NCBI GenBank assembly: GCA_025846845.1
Contig: JAOYTL010000008.1
Location: 248,001-312,000, forward strand
Reading direction: 5' to 3'
Source: Alloboseaceae bacterium BT-24-1
GTDB lineage: Bacteria; Pseudomonadota; Alphaproteobacteria; Rhizobiales; Beijerinckiaceae
DNA length: 64,000 nucleotides
Below the pieces are notes generated by a model. It did not search any database, was not told where the DNA came from, and was given only the letters and a program-made list of their open reading frames with translations. Shown here in pieces: positions 1-9,139 of this stretch; position 1 is the first letter of the stretch, and each line of letters starts with the position of its first letter. Position numbers and translations under genes: made by a program.

Positions 1-1511
1 TCGCAGGCCTCGCGAATGGTCATGAAGTAGCGGATCATCTCCGGGCTGGTCACGGTGACCGGCCCGCCGCGCTCGATCTGCGCCTTGAACTTCGGCACCA
101 CCGAGCCGACCGAGCCGAGCACATTGCCGAAGCGGACGGCGACCAGGCGCGTGCCGCGATTGCCAGCCGCGAATTCCGCGTCGCATGCCTGGGCATACAT
201 CTCGGCGAAACGCTTGGTCGCGCCCAGCATCGAAACCGGCTCGATCGCCTTGTCGGTCGAGATCATCACGAAGATGCCGGCACCCGCGGCGATCGCCGCC
301 TCGATCGCGACGACCGAGCCGAAGATATTGGTCTTGATGCCCTCGCTCCAATCGGCCTCGAGATAGGGCACATGCTTCAGCGCCGCGGCATGGATCACGA
401 TATCGGGCGCGAATGCCTTGAACAGCGGGCCGATGCGGGCTTCGTCGCGGACATCGGCGAGTGCGCCGGTGACCCGCATTGGCAGGTCCTGCGCCAGCAG
501 CGCCTCGGTGACGTGGAACAGTGCCGGCTCGGAATTCTCGACGACGAGCAGTTCCGTCGCACCGAAGGCTGCGCAACGCAGGCAAATCTCGGAGCCGATC
601 GAGCCGCCGCCACCGGTGACGATGACGCGCTTGCCCGCAAGGAAACCTTCAAGCCGCTTGCGGTCGATCTTGACCGATGGGCGCACCAGGAGATCCTCGA
701 TTTCGAGCGGCGCCAGCTCGCTGCCGCGCACGCCTTCGCCAAGCGAATCGAGGCGCGAGATCGGGATGGCGAGCTTGCGCGTCTTGGCGAGCCACTTGTC
801 CGGCTCGGCTTCCGGCGCCAGAGCGCTCGGCGTCGCGACGATGCGGCGGAACGGCTCGCCGCGTTCGCTGGCGTCGGTCGCGACGATCTCCATCTGCGAA
901 AGCAGACCAAGTACCGGCACGCCCCGAATGGATTGACCGAGATCGTCACTGCGCGGCGAGAGAATGCCGGCCGGGCGCATCTTGCCCATGGTGCCCGATT
1001 CCATGGCGCGGATCACCATTTCGATATCGACGCCACGGCCGAGCAGCAGGGCCGGGAGCGTCGCTTCGCGCGCCGCCTGGTGCTTGGTGCGGGAGTATCT
1101 GAAGTAGCGATAGGCCAGACGCGGCCCGCCAAGGAGCGCGATCTGGACCAGCCAATAAAGGACGATGGTGATCTTGCCGAAGAAGAAATAGCCGTAGAGG
1201 TTCGGCGCGACGAGCACATAGTCGACGACCAGCAAGGTCAGGGTCAGAACCGTGACCGCCCGGACGATGTTGGACAGGTCCGGCAGCGAGGCGAAGCGCC
1301 ATTTCGAGCGATAGAGCTGGAAAAACCAGTAGACCGCACCGGCATAGGCCACAAAGAAGGGCAGGATCGTCGGCAATTGCCGCATCCGCTCGTCGAACAG
1401 CCACCCGTCGAAGCGCACGGCGAAGACGAAGACGATCGCGAGCGCGGTCATCGCCAGGTCGTGGACGATGACGGCGAGCTTCTTGGCGCTCTGTTTGGTG
1501 AGGGTCAGCAT
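1..1511 (-). CDS. CapD/FlaA1-like nucleotide-sugar epimerase/dehydratase, 3' end cut by window edge
   Basis: The protein reads from an ATG at 1511 and runs off the left edge after about 503 residues. The first 130 residues hold about four hydrophobic segments (for example residues about 12-32 and 47-65), followed by a soluble region. A Rossmann motif, TGGGGSIGSE, lies near residue 290 (plus-strand positions about 605-640), and VTSPEMIRYFMTI lies near the edge. This layout is that of membrane-bound polysaccharide biosynthesis proteins of the CapD/WbpM family, which make UDP-sugar 4,6-dehydratase products for surface glycans. Substrate cannot be told from sequence. It is transcribed away from the TetR gene and stands alone in the visible region. 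Confidence 0.88.
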   Translation of the reverse strand, partial: MLTLTKQSAKKLAVIVHDLAMTALAIVFVFAVRFDGWLFDERMRQLPTILPFFVAYAGAVYWFFQLYRSKWRFASLPDLSNIVRAVTVLTLTLLVVDYVLVAPNLYGYFFFGKITIVLYWLVQIALLGGPRLAYRYFRYSRTKHQAAREATLPALLLGRGVDIEMVIRAMESGTMGKMRPAGILSPRSDDLGQSIRGVPVLGLLSQMEIVATDASERGEPFRRIVATPSALAPEAEPDKWLAKTRKLAIPISRLDSLGEGVRGSELAPLEIEDLLVRPSVKIDRKRLEGFLAGKRVIVTGGGGSIGSEICLRCAAFGATELLVVENSEPALFHVTEALLAQDLPMRVTGALADVRDEARIGPLFKAFAPDIVIHAAALKHVPYLEADWSEGIKTNIFGSVVAIEAAIAAGAGIFVMISTDKAIEPVSMLGATKRFAEMYAQACDAEFAAGNRGTRLVAVRFGNVLGSVGSVVPKFKAQIERGGPVTVTSPEMIRYFMTIREAC

Positions 1512-1568
1512 GTGCGGCGGGGTATCCCGCTCCCTCGCCGCCTTGTCAACGCAGGCGGGGCCGGTGGA

Positions 1569-2165
1569 TCAGGCTGCCAGGCGCCTGGCACCCAGCCCGG
1601 CGAGGATGAAGTCGATCATCTCTTCGATGCTCGGGCCCGGCAATTCGGCGCATTGGCCGAGCAGGAGCGGGTGACAGAAGCGCAGCATCGCCATGCGCAC
1701 GCAATGGGTCGCCGTGACCGGATCGCGGGCGCTGAACTCGCCCTTGGCGATGCCGTCGGCGACGACGGCGCGCAGGATCGCGTCATAGCGCTCGATATGG
1801 CCACGGATGACGTCCCAGCTCTCCTCCATGGCGCAGGCAACCATCTCGTGCAGGCGGTGATTGTCGAGATAACGGGCCGCGTTGATGCGACAGGTCGCAG
1901 CGAGAATGTCGCGCAAACGTTCGGCGGCGGGGCGCTTTTCAGCCGCGATCGCGGCAACGGTCGCCTCGAGCTCGGTCATAGAGCGCTCGGCGACAGCCTC
2001 GTTGATCGCCTTCTTGGAGTCGAAGAAACGATAGACGTTCGCCGGGCTCATGCGCAGCGATTTGGCGATGTCGGCGACAGTGGTCTTCTGGTAGCCGATC
2101 TGGCGGAAGAACCGCTCGGCGACGTCGATGATCTCGTGCCGTGTATCGCGCTCTATTGTGCTCAT
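1569..2165 (-). CDS. TetR/AcrR-family transcriptional regulator
   Basis: 198 residues, the usual TetR size. Residues about 8-55 form the helix-turn-helix, with AERFFRQIGYQKTTVADIA and MSPANVYRFFDSK as the recognisable parts. The rest is an alpha-helical ligand domain that cannot be assigned a ligand. The frame is open further upstream, but ATG 2165 (MSTIERDTRHEI) matches the family N-terminus. Immediately upstream is a large palindrome (2223-2258), which suggests autoregulation. Related regulators often sit next to RND efflux genes in rhizobia, but no efflux gene is visible here, so the target is unknown. Confidence 0.9.
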   Translation of the reverse strand: MSTIERDTRHEIIDVAERFFRQIGYQKTTVADIAKSLRMSPANVYRFFDSKKAINEAVAERSMTELEATVAAIAAEKRPAAERLRDILAATCRINAARYLDNHRLHEMVACAMEESWDVIRGHIERYDAILRAVVADGIAKGEFSARDPVTATHCVRMAMLRFCHPLLLGQCAELPGPSIEEMIDFILAGLGARRLAA

Positions 2166-2222
2166 GCCAGGGGCAACTTCCCGGTCTGGTGACTTGTTCC
2201 CATAGGCCGTCTGCGGACGCCA

Positions 2223-2258
2223 TTGTTGAGTATGACGAATTTCGTCAGTCGTCAACAA
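2223..2258. promoter_or_regulatory. Nested palindrome, likely TetR operator
   Basis: An inner perfect inverted repeat, TGACGAA-T-TTCGTCA (2233-2247), sits almost exactly at the centre of an outer pair TTGTTGA (2223-2229) and TCAACAA (2252-2258). It lies 58 bases upstream of the TetR start and 62 bases downstream of the cobQ stop. Nested palindromes of this size are typical operators of AcrR/TetR repressors, so autoregulation is inferred. Confidence 0.65.
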
Positions 2259-2320
2259 ATTGAACGGCAAAGCTTTATTTGTGTGCTCCTGACAGTTTTT
2301 CGCCAAACGAGCTTCCGATG

Positions 2321-3799
2321 TCAGGATCGAGAGCGCGCCAGTTCAAGCAACGCTCTCGTGTCGAGATGGCGCTCCAGATGCTCGGCCAGGCGGCCTAGCG
2401 CCGCCTCCACCGCAGGCTCGTAGGCCTCTCCGGCCGCCAGTGGCTTTCCGGCCAGATTTTCAAGCCAGGCACGGCGCAGCGGATCCGACGTCAGGACGCC
2501 ATGGAGATAGGTCCCGACGACGCGACCGTCGGCGCTGCGAGCGCCTTCCGGACGCCCCTCAACGCGAAAAGGCGCGGAGCGCCGGTCCGGCCCGTCACTG
2601 ACGCCGAGATGGATCTCGTAGGCGCGGCCAATGCTGCCGCTACCGGGATGCTCGACCGCGACTTCCCGCACCGTCTTGTCGGGCGTCAGCTCGGTCTCGA
2701 CATCGAGCAGGCCGAGCCCGGGGGCCGAGCCGGCCGGCCCTTCGAGGCCGAGCGGATCGCGCACGACCGTGCCGAGCATCTGATAGCCGCCGCAGAGGCC
2801 GAGCACATGACCGCCGCGGCGGCGATGGGCGAGGATGTCGATATCCCAGCCCTCTTCCCGCAGCCGGGCGAGATCGCGCAGTGTCGTCTTCGAGCCCGGC
2901 AGGATCACCAAAGCGGCATCGCCCGGCAGCGGCGTGCCGGGTCCGACGAAGACGAGTTCGACGCCCGGCTCGAGTTTCAGCGGGTCGAGATCGTCGAAAT
3001 TGGCGATGCCGGGCAGGACCGGAACGACGATCTTGAGCGCACCGTCGCGGACCGGCACACCCTGCATCAGGTCAAGCCCGTCCTCAGCCGGCAGGCGCAC
3101 GGCGTCGCTGAACCAGGGTACGACGCCGAAGCTCGGCCAGCCGGTCGCCGTGGTGATCGTGTCCAACGCCGGCGTGAACAATCCGACATCGCCGCGAAAG
3201 CGATTGATCGCGAAGCCGCGGATCACGGCGCGATCATCTGCATCAAGCACGGCATGCGTGCCGATCAGGCTCGCTATGACGCCGCCGCGGTCGATATCGC
3301 CGATCAGCACAGCCGGAACGCCGGCCGCGCGCGCAAAACCGAGATTGGCGATGTCGCGGGCGCGCAGATTGGTTTCCGCCGGCGAGCCCGCCCCCTCGAC
3401 CAGGATCAGATCGGCGCCATCGCTCAGCCGCGCGAAGCTTTCCAGCACCTTGGGCATGAAATCACCGCGCCGGCTGAAATCGCCCGAGGCGAGATGGCCG
3501 GCGACACGGCCCTGCAGGATGATCTGGCTGCCGCGCTCGCTTTCGGGCTTGAGCAGCACAGGATTCATGTCGACATGTGGCGCGATCCGGGCCGCCCGCG
3601 CTTGCAGCGCCTGAGCCCGGCCGATCTCGCCTTGCGCGGTCGCCGCGGCGTTGTTCGACATGTTCTGCGGCTTGAAGGGACGCACCTTCAGCCCGCGATC
3701 GGCGAAGAGCCGGCAGAGGCCGGCCACGAGCAGCGATTTGCCGACATTGGAGCCGGTGCCAAGCAGCATCAGCGCAGGAGTTAGGCGGGAGGAACGCAT
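2321..3799 (-). CDS. cobQ: Cobyric acid synthase (adenosylcobyrinic acid a,c-diamide amidotransferase)
   Basis: 492 residues, normal length. It amidates four peripheral carboxylates of adenosylcobyrinic diamide with glutamine and ATP during cobalamin synthesis. The ATP-binding DTBS-like half starts with LGTGSNVGKS (residues about 13-22). The class I glutaminase half carries LGLCGGYQMLG with the nucleophile Cys336, and TYLHG with the probable catalytic His433. No other cob gene is in the window. The start at 3799 (MRSSRLTPAL) fits the family. No B12 riboswitch was recognised upstream. Confidence 0.95.
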   Translation of the reverse strand: MRSSRLTPALMLLGTGSNVGKSLLVAGLCRLFADRGLKVRPFKPQNMSNNAAATAQGEIGRAQALQARAARIAPHVDMNPVLLKPESERGSQIILQGRVAGHLASGDFSRRGDFMPKVLESFARLSDGADLILVEGAGSPAETNLRARDIANLGFARAAGVPAVLIGDIDRGGVIASLIGTHAVLDADDRAVIRGFAINRFRGDVGLFTPALDTITTATGWPSFGVVPWFSDAVRLPAEDGLDLMQGVPVRDGALKIVVPVLPGIANFDDLDPLKLEPGVELVFVGPGTPLPGDAALVILPGSKTTLRDLARLREEGWDIDILAHRRRGGHVLGLCGGYQMLGTVVRDPLGLEGPAGSAPGLGLLDVETELTPDKTVREVAVEHPGSGSIGRAYEIHLGVSDGPDRRSAPFRVEGRPEGARSADGRVVGTYLHGVLTSDPLRRAWLENLAGKPLAAGEAYEPAVEAALGRLAEHLERHLDTRALLELARSRS

Positions 3800-3947
3800 G
3801 GACCTTGCCTAGCGCGCTTCCAGCTCAGCCGGAAACTGCCGATGTCTTCTCGCCCCTGAAAAAGCTCACCGATCCACGTCAGCGTCCCACTGCTCCAAAG
3901 GGGCGAAGAAGCAGCAGAAGCTGGCGTGAACCGGCTGAGCCATAGAC

Positions 3948-3976
3948 AATACTGACTTCTGACGAATGTCAATATT
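3948..3976. promoter_or_regulatory. Inverted repeat upstream of cobQ, possible operator/promoter
   Basis: AATACTGAC (3948-3956) and GTCAATATT (3968-3976) form 9-base arms with one mismatch, around an 11-base spacer. The site contains TGACGAAT, also found in the inner part of the 2223-2258 palindrome. Read on the minus strand it includes a perfect TTGACA (3972-3967), a plausible -35 for cobQ, but no good -10 was found. It could equally act on the plus-strand aminotransferase gene at 4077. A role in binding the nearby TetR protein is a guess. Confidence 0.4.
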
Positions 3977-4076
3977 CATCACTCCGCAGATTCTGCCGCT
4001 TTTCTGAACCGATGCGCGCGGGCATTGCGCGTGCTATGGGCGGCATCCCAGCCTTCCGGACGTGAAGCAAGCCGCG

Positions 4077-5222
4077 ATGAATCCGATCTTCTCCGCCCTT
4101 CCGACGACGATTTTCGAAACCATGTCGCGGCTCGCGCGCGAGCATCAGGCCGTCAATCTCGGCCAGGGCTTTCCCGACGACCCGGGCCCGGAGGATGTGC
4201 GCCGCAAGGCAGCCGAGGCGGTGATCGACGGCTGGAACCAGTATCCGCCGATGATGGGCCTGCCTGAGCTGCGCCAGGCGACAGCCACCCATTTCCGCCA
4301 TTGGCAGGGCCTCGCGCTCGATCCCGAAGCCGAGGTGATGATCACCTCCGGCGCGACCGAGGCGATCGCCGGGGCGCTGATGGCGCTGGTCTCGCCCGGC
4401 GACGAGGTCGTGCTGTTCGAGCCGATGTACGACGCCTATCTGCCGCTGGTGCGCCGGGCCGGTGGCATCCCGAAATTCGTGACGCTGACGCCGCCTGCCT
4501 TCGGGCTCAGCGAGGCAGCGCTGGCCCGGGCCTTCTCGCCGAAGACCAGGGTGGTGCTGTTCAACAACCCACTCAACCCGACGGCGACCAATTTCAGCGA
4601 AGCCGATCTCGATCTGCTGGCATCGTTCTGCGTCCGGCACGATGCGGTCGCGATCTGCGACGACGTCTGGGAGCATGTCGTCTTCGACGGGCACCGCCAC
4701 GCGCCGCTGATGAGCCGGCCGGGCATGCGCGAGCGCACGGTCAAGATCTCCTCGGCCGGCAAGATCTTCTCGCTGACCGGCTGGAAGGTCGGCATGGTGA
4801 TGGCGGCGCCCGAGTTGATGCGCGTGCTGGCCAAGGCGCACCAGTACATCACCTTCACGACGCCGCCGAACCTGCAGGCCGCCGTCGCGTATGGTCTCGG
4901 CAAGGACGACGCCTATTTCGAGGGGATGCGCGCCGATTTCCAGCGCTCGCGCGATCGCTTCGCCGGCGGCCTACGCGATCTCGGCTTCAGCGTGCTGCCG
5001 AGCGCCGGCACCTATTTCCTCAATGTCGACATCGGCCCGCTCGGCGAGGCGGACGACGTCGTCTTCTGCCAGCGGCTGGTGAGCGAGCACGGCGTCGCGG
5101 CCATTCCCGTCAGTGCCTTCTATGCCGAAGGTGCGGTGCGCAATGTCGTGCGCTTCTGTTTCGCCAAGCACGACGCGACGCTGGACAAGGCGCTGGAGCG
5201 GCTCGCCGCGCTGCGGATCTAA
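4077..5222 (+). CDS. PLP-dependent class I/II aminotransferase
   Basis: 381 residues from ATG 4077; a GTG at 4062 in the same frame is an alternative start. The opening NPIFSALPTTIFETMSRLA and NLGQGFPD match the kynurenine/methionine aminotransferase-like branch of fold type I. The PLP lysine is Lys229 in SSAGKIFSLTGWKVG, preceded by the cofactor-contacting FNNPLNPT (about 162-169) and CDDVWEH (194-200). Substrate is not determined by these motifs. It converges with the next gene with only 7 bases between the stops. Confidence 0.9.
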   Translation: MNPIFSALPTTIFETMSRLAREHQAVNLGQGFPDDPGPEDVRRKAAEAVIDGWNQYPPMMGLPELRQATATHFRHWQGLALDPEAEVMITSGATEAIAGALMALVSPGDEVVLFEPMYDAYLPLVRRAGGIPKFVTLTPPAFGLSEAALARAFSPKTRVVLFNNPLNPTATNFSEADLDLLASFCVRHDAVAICDDVWEHVVFDGHRHAPLMSRPGMRERTVKISSAGKIFSLTGWKVGMVMAAPELMRVLAKAHQYITFTTPPNLQAAVAYGLGKDDAYFEGMRADFQRSRDRFAGGLRDLGFSVLPSAGTYFLNVDIGPLGEADDVVFCQRLVSEHGVAAIPVSAFYAEGAVRNVVRFCFAKHDATLDKALERLAALRI

Positions 5223-5229
5223 GGCCTGA

Positions 5230-6615
5230 TCAGGCCTTCCGGAGGGCTTCGACCAGGGCTGCGGCCCGCAGCAGCTTCGGCTCGCGCCGCTTGGCTTCGG
5301 CGGCGAGGCCATGACCGCGCAGCGTCTCGATCGCCATGACGAGCTCCGTTGTCGCTGTCTCGGCCTCGGCGCGCTCGCGTGTACGGTCTGCGAGCTCCAG
5401 CCGCGCCTCGGCCCGGTTGGCGGCGCTTTGCGCCCAGAGCGCGGGTACGATCTCGCGGCGCCGAACCTCCAGCGCCGCGTCGAAGGCAGCGATCGCCTCC
5501 TCCAGCACGACCGGCTCGCGGTAATAGGCGGCGAGGCCGACCAGCGCGGCGCCGATCCGATCCTGCACCTCGGCCCAGTCGAGCGGAACGCTCTCGCGAG
5601 GACGATCCTCGAGCACGAGCTTGAAGCAGTTCACGGCGGCTTCGAACGCCGCCACGCCGCTCGCACGCAAGCCGAGCGCGACATGCGCCTTGCCGAGTTC
5701 CCACTGCAGCCTCGCCCATTCGCGCGGCATGTCGGCACGCGCCATGCCGGACAGCCCGGCACGAAAAGCGGCGACGCTCTCATCGAGCAGGCCCGCATCG
5801 TCCTCGGCCTCGCCAAGACGCAGCAAAGTCTCGCCGAGCCTGGTCTGCAAGGCGGCCCAGAGACGCGGCGCCCTGGCGCGAGCCAGATCCTCAAGGGTGG
5901 TGCGATAGATCTCGGCCACCTGCCGCAGCAGCCTGCCGCCATCGTCGAAATGCGAGAGGCCGGTGAGCGAGCGAGCCAGCCGGAGCTGCGTCTCGGCCCA
6001 GGGCACGGTTTCATCGAAATTGTCGAGCTTGGCGAGCATGCCGCGCAATTGCTCGATCGCGGCGACGAAAGCGGACCTGTCGGAAAAGTCGGCGCCCTTA
6101 CGCGCCAGCGCGTCGGCCTGCATCCAGGCGTAGCCACGCCCACTCTCGGCGTCGGCCGAAGCCGCGATCAGCGCGGCCTCCGCGAAGCGCTCCGCCGCCT
6201 CGCCATAGGCCTTCGGATTGAGCTGCAGGATCGCGGCGGCAGCGCGATCGGCACGGCCGGCAGCGGCGGCCAGAAGCCGCTCCTTCGACATCTTGTCGAG
6301 CGCGACCGTACCGTCGAGATTGCGCTGCTCCGCCTGGGCCAGGATACGATCCATGTCCGCGAGGCGTCCTTCGGCCAGCAGACGTGCTGCCTCCACGCGC
6401 AAGCGATCGAGTTCCAGATCGACGCCGGACGGCTTCAGCAGGCGGGCATGCAGAGCCTTGTAGTCGCCGGCTTTGCGGATGAGATCATGCTCGATGCGAC
6501 TGAAATCGGGCTTGCCCGATGTTCCCATCGAAGCGAGCACGCCGAGCAGCAGCGCGGGGGGAACACCCTCGCGCTGCGTGACCCGCGACAGGATGGTGGC
6601 GAGTTCCGGATTCAT
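5230..6615 (-). CDS. TPR-like alpha-helical repeat protein, function unknown
   Basis: 461 residues, no signal peptide or membrane segment. Most of the chain consists of helix pairs that look like degenerate tetratricopeptide repeats, e.g. AETQLRLARSLTGLSHFDDG, LQTRLGETLLRLGEAEDDAG and VQDRIGAALVGLAAYY, spaced at about 50 residues. Such repeats usually mediate protein-protein contacts. No enzymatic motif was seen. The ribosome-binding site is weak. No partner gene can be named from context. Confidence 0.75.
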   Translation of the reverse strand: MNPELATILSRVTQREGVPPALLLGVLASMGTSGKPDFSRIEHDLIRKAGDYKALHARLLKPSGVDLELDRLRVEAARLLAEGRLADMDRILAQAEQRNLDGTVALDKMSKERLLAAAAGRADRAAAAILQLNPKAYGEAAERFAEAALIAASADAESGRGYAWMQADALARKGADFSDRSAFVAAIEQLRGMLAKLDNFDETVPWAETQLRLARSLTGLSHFDDGGRLLRQVAEIYRTTLEDLARARAPRLWAALQTRLGETLLRLGEAEDDAGLLDESVAAFRAGLSGMARADMPREWARLQWELGKAHVALGLRASGVAAFEAAVNCFKLVLEDRPRESVPLDWAEVQDRIGAALVGLAAYYREPVVLEEAIAAFDAALEVRRREIVPALWAQSAANRAEARLELADRTRERAEAETATTELVMAIETLRGHGLAAEAKRREPKLLRAAALVEALRKA

Positions 6616-6648
6616 TTGATCAGGATCGCCACCCCTGTGCGCCTACGG

Positions 6649-6999
6649 TCAGATCGCGGCGATGACCGCGATCTCGACGGTGTATTGCGGGCCGGCGAGC
6701 TTGGCCTCGACCGTGGCGCGGCCAGGCGTATTGCCCGCCGAAACCCAACCGTCCCAGACCGCGTTCATCTCGGCGAAGGTCGACATATCCGAGAGCCAGA
6801 TGTTGACCATCAGCAGCTTCGACTTGTCGGTGCCGGCCTCGGCGAGAAGCCCGTCGATGATCGAAAGAATGTCCTTGGTCTGCTCGCCGACGCTCTTGCC
6901 GGCCGCCTTGTCCGCGACCTGGCCGGCGAGATAGACCGTATTGCCATGCACGACGGCCTTCGACATGCGCGGGCCGGGGGCGATGCGCTTGATGCTCAT
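6649..6999 (-). CDS. RidA/YjgF/Rid family protein
   Basis: 116 residues from ATG 6999, which is preceded by GGAG seven bases away; a longer open frame upstream has no homology-like content. The fold signature NTVYLAGQVAD near residue 20, ILSIIDGLLAEAGTDKSKL in the middle, and PGRATVEA followed by VEIAVIAAI at the end are typical of Rid proteins. The PGRATVEA arginine is the residue that binds the carboxylate of imine/enamine substrates in RidA-type members, so a deaminase role in detoxifying reactive 2-aminoacrylate-like compounds is plausible. Confidence 0.9.
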   Translation of the reverse strand: MSIKRIAPGPRMSKAVVHGNTVYLAGQVADKAAGKSVGEQTKDILSIIDGLLAEAGTDKSKLLMVNIWLSDMSTFAEMNAVWDGWVSAGNTPGRATVEAKLAGPQYTVEIAVIAAI

Positions 7000-7060
7000 G
7001 ATCTGGTCTCCATCAGAATGGGCCTCGCTGGTAGCCCGAGACCGGAATACGCGCAAATGC

Positions 7061-7510
7061 TTATGCGGCGACCACCCAGCCCGCCCAGAGCAGGGCATAG
7101 CGTGCCGCCTTGCCGATGAACACGAGCAGAATGAAGCGCGGAAGCGGATAGTTCAGCGACCCCGCGACGAAGGTCAGCGGATCGCCACCGATCGGCAGCC
7201 AGGCGAAGAGCAGGGACGGCCAGCCGAAACGGGCGAACCAGCCCTGCGCCTTGGTGAAGCGCACCGGGTCGGGCCGCAGCCGGGCCGGCAGCCGCTCGAC
7301 GCCACCAGTCGCGATCAGCCGGCCGAGCCACCAGTTGACGACCGAGCCGGCTGTATTGGCGAGCGAGGCGACGATGAAGAGAAGCGTCGGATCGACGCTC
7401 TTCGCCGCCAATAGCCCGACAAAGACGACCTCCGACTGCGCCGGCAGCAGCGTCGCGGCGACGAAGGCGGCACTGGCCATCAGGCCGAGGGAGGAGAGAT
7501 GCTCCAGCAC
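7061..7510 (-). CDS. YqaA-family small membrane protein (SNARE-associated/DedA-like)
   Basis: 149 residues from a GTG start at 7510 that has AGGA about nine bases upstream. A longer frame up to 7576 would overlap the preceding gene. The motif FVAATLLPAQSEVVFVGLL near the N-terminus, the NWWLGRLI stretch and the WLPIGGDPLTFVAG segment are the hallmarks of YqaA proteins, small relatives of DedA transporters. About four membrane segments are predicted by eye. Cellular role is poorly defined. Confidence 0.85.
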   Translation of the reverse strand: MLEHLSSLGLMASAAFVAATLLPAQSEVVFVGLLAAKSVDPTLLFIVASLANTAGSVVNWWLGRLIATGGVERLPARLRPDPVRFTKAQGWFARFGWPSLLFAWLPIGGDPLTFVAGSLNYPLPRFILLVFIGKAARYALLWAGWVVAA

Positions 7511-7550
7511 CGTCAGGGTTCCTATCGCGCCGAACGAACTGGCTGGCGCA

Positions 7551-8078
7551 TCAGTCCAGCATCGCGGCAAGGGCATTGACGGTATTGGCGTTGCGCAGTG
7601 TGCCGACGCCGAGTTTCCTGGTCGTCAGATGCGAGAGCAGCTTCGTCTCGCTCGGCTTGCCGCTGAAATCGATCCATAGATCGCCGTCCGCGAGGGCGAG
7701 CCCGATGCCCGGCGCCGCGATCCTGCCGAGCCTGGCCAAGGCATCCGGGCGGAGCGGCTTTCGCATGACGCGGATGCCAATATCGGCGCCATTCCCGTTC
7801 GGAAAGGGATTTTGGGCAGCGAGCCGCCGCCAGCCCTGCGCCGTGCGCAGGATGATATCGACATGCTTGCCGAAACGGGCGCGGAAAGCCGCTTCCAAGC
7901 GGCTCTCGATCGCGGCGATGGGCGCATCGTCGGCTTCAAAGATCAGATTGCCGGTGGCGACCCAGGTGCGCGGGTCGCCAAAACCGAGATCCGCAGCCAT
8001 GGCCTTCAGATCCGCCATCACCAGGCGCTTGCCGGGGCCGAGCACGATCGAATGCAGAAGGGCGACATAGGTCGTCAT
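7551..8078 (-). CDS. DUF1697 family protein
   Basis: 175 residues. The N-terminal TYVALLHSIVLGPGKRLVMA, followed by ATGNLIFEAD and RLEAAFRARFGKHVDIILRT, is the standard DUF1697 pattern. The family adopts a ferredoxin-like fold and has no settled function. The C-terminus KPSETKLLSHLTTRKLGVGTLRNANTV is also conserved in the family. It follows coaA on the same strand after 34 bases and precedes yqaA, so it may belong to that transcription unit. Confidence 0.88.
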   Translation of the reverse strand: MTTYVALLHSIVLGPGKRLVMADLKAMAADLGFGDPRTWVATGNLIFEADDAPIAAIESRLEAAFRARFGKHVDIILRTAQGWRRLAAQNPFPNGNGADIGIRVMRKPLRPDALARLGRIAAPGIGLALADGDLWIDFSGKPSETKLLSHLTTRKLGVGTLRNANTVNALAAMLD

Positions 8079-8112
8079 GGCGGTTTTCAGAGCCGGCGGT
8101 CTCGCGCCCGCG

Positions 8113-9087
8113 CTACAACCGCCTCAGCGCGACCTGCTGGATGCGATGGCTGGCGCCCTTGGTCAGGATCAGGCCGGCGCGCTGGCGGGTCGGGACGATG
8201 TTCTCGCGCAGATTGGGCAGATTGATGCCGGTCCAGAGGTTCTCGGCGATCGAGAGCGCCTCCTCCTCGCCGATCTCGGCATATTTGCGAAAGAAGGAGC
8301 GCGGATCGCGGAAGGCGGTCTGGCGCAGCGTCATGAAGCGATTGACGTACCAGCGGTGCAGGTCGTTCTCGTCGGCGTCAAGATAGACCGAGAAATCGAA
8401 GAAGTCCGAGACGAACGGGATGATCGTGCCGTCGCGCGGCATCCGGCTCGGCTGCAGCACGTTGAGCCCTTCGAGGATCAGGATGTCCGGCCGCTCGACC
8501 GTGACCTGCTCGCCCGGCACGACGTCATAGACCAGATGCGAATAGACCGGGGCGCTGACGGCGCGCTTGCCGGCCTTCACCTCGGAGAGGAAGCGCAGGA
8601 TCGCCGCGCTGTCATAGCTCTCGGGGAAGCCCTTGCGCTGCATCAGGCCGCGGCGCTCGAGCTCGGCATTGGGCAGAAGGAAACCGTCGGTGGTGACGAG
8701 CTCGACCTTGGGGGTGTTCGGCCAGCGCGAGAGCAGGGCCTTGAGCACGCGCGCCGTGGTCGACTTGCCGACTGCGACCGAGCCGGCGACGCCGATGACA
8801 TAGGGGACCTTGACCTCGGCCTCCGCCATCAGGAAGCGCTGCGTCGCCTTGAACAGCCCTTGCGTCGCGGCGACGTAGAGCGAAAGCAGGCGCGAGAGCG
8901 GCAGATAGATCGCAACGATCTCGTCGAGCGAGATCGGGTCGTTGATCGATTGCAGCTTGGTCAGGTCGTCGACCGAGAGCGTCAGCGGCGCGTCGGCACG
9001 CAGATGCGCCCACTCGTCGCGCGTGAAGCTGCGATAGGGTGAGACGAGGTCGGGGCCAGGCGGCGCCGCGATCGGACGCTGGTCCAT
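8113..9087 (-). CDS. coaA: Type I pantothenate kinase
   Basis: 324 residues from ATG 9087, which has a G-rich ribosome-binding site; the frame is open further upstream but without family similarity. It phosphorylates pantothenate, the first committed step of coenzyme A synthesis. The P-loop GVAGSVAVGKST is at residues about 99-110, followed by VTTDGFLLPN, RKGFPESYD and YSHLVYDVV, all typical of the bacterial CoaA type. It is the last member of a his-linked cluster (hisF-hisE-coaA), an arrangement common in Hyphomicrobiales. Confidence 0.96.
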   Translation of the reverse strand: MDQRPIAAPPGPDLVSPYRSFTRDEWAHLRADAPLTLSVDDLTKLQSINDPISLDEIVAIYLPLSRLLSLYVAATQGLFKATQRFLMAEAEVKVPYVIGVAGSVAVGKSTTARVLKALLSRWPNTPKVELVTTDGFLLPNAELERRGLMQRKGFPESYDSAAILRFLSEVKAGKRAVSAPVYSHLVYDVVPGEQVTVERPDILILEGLNVLQPSRMPRDGTIIPFVSDFFDFSVYLDADENDLHRWYVNRFMTLRQTAFRDPRSFFRKYAEIGEEEALSIAENLWTGINLPNLRENIVPTRQRAGLILTKGASHRIQQVALRRL

Positions 9088-9139
9088 GATGCCCCCCGTA
9101 TTCCAGGCTTCGAGGTTCAACGCGACACTCGCCTCGACT

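Noticed and set aside
372..2192. Long plus-strand open frame of about 600 codons
   Set aside because: It lies antisense to the CapD-like and TetR genes, which have clear motifs; high GC alone produces such frames.
3781..3972. 63-codon minus-strand frame overlapping the cobQ start
   Set aside because: It starts with TTG at the putative -35, has no ribosome-binding site and no protein-like pattern.
3800..4061. Cobalamin riboswitch upstream of cobQ
   Set aside because: No convincing B12 box or matching stem set was found on the minus strand.
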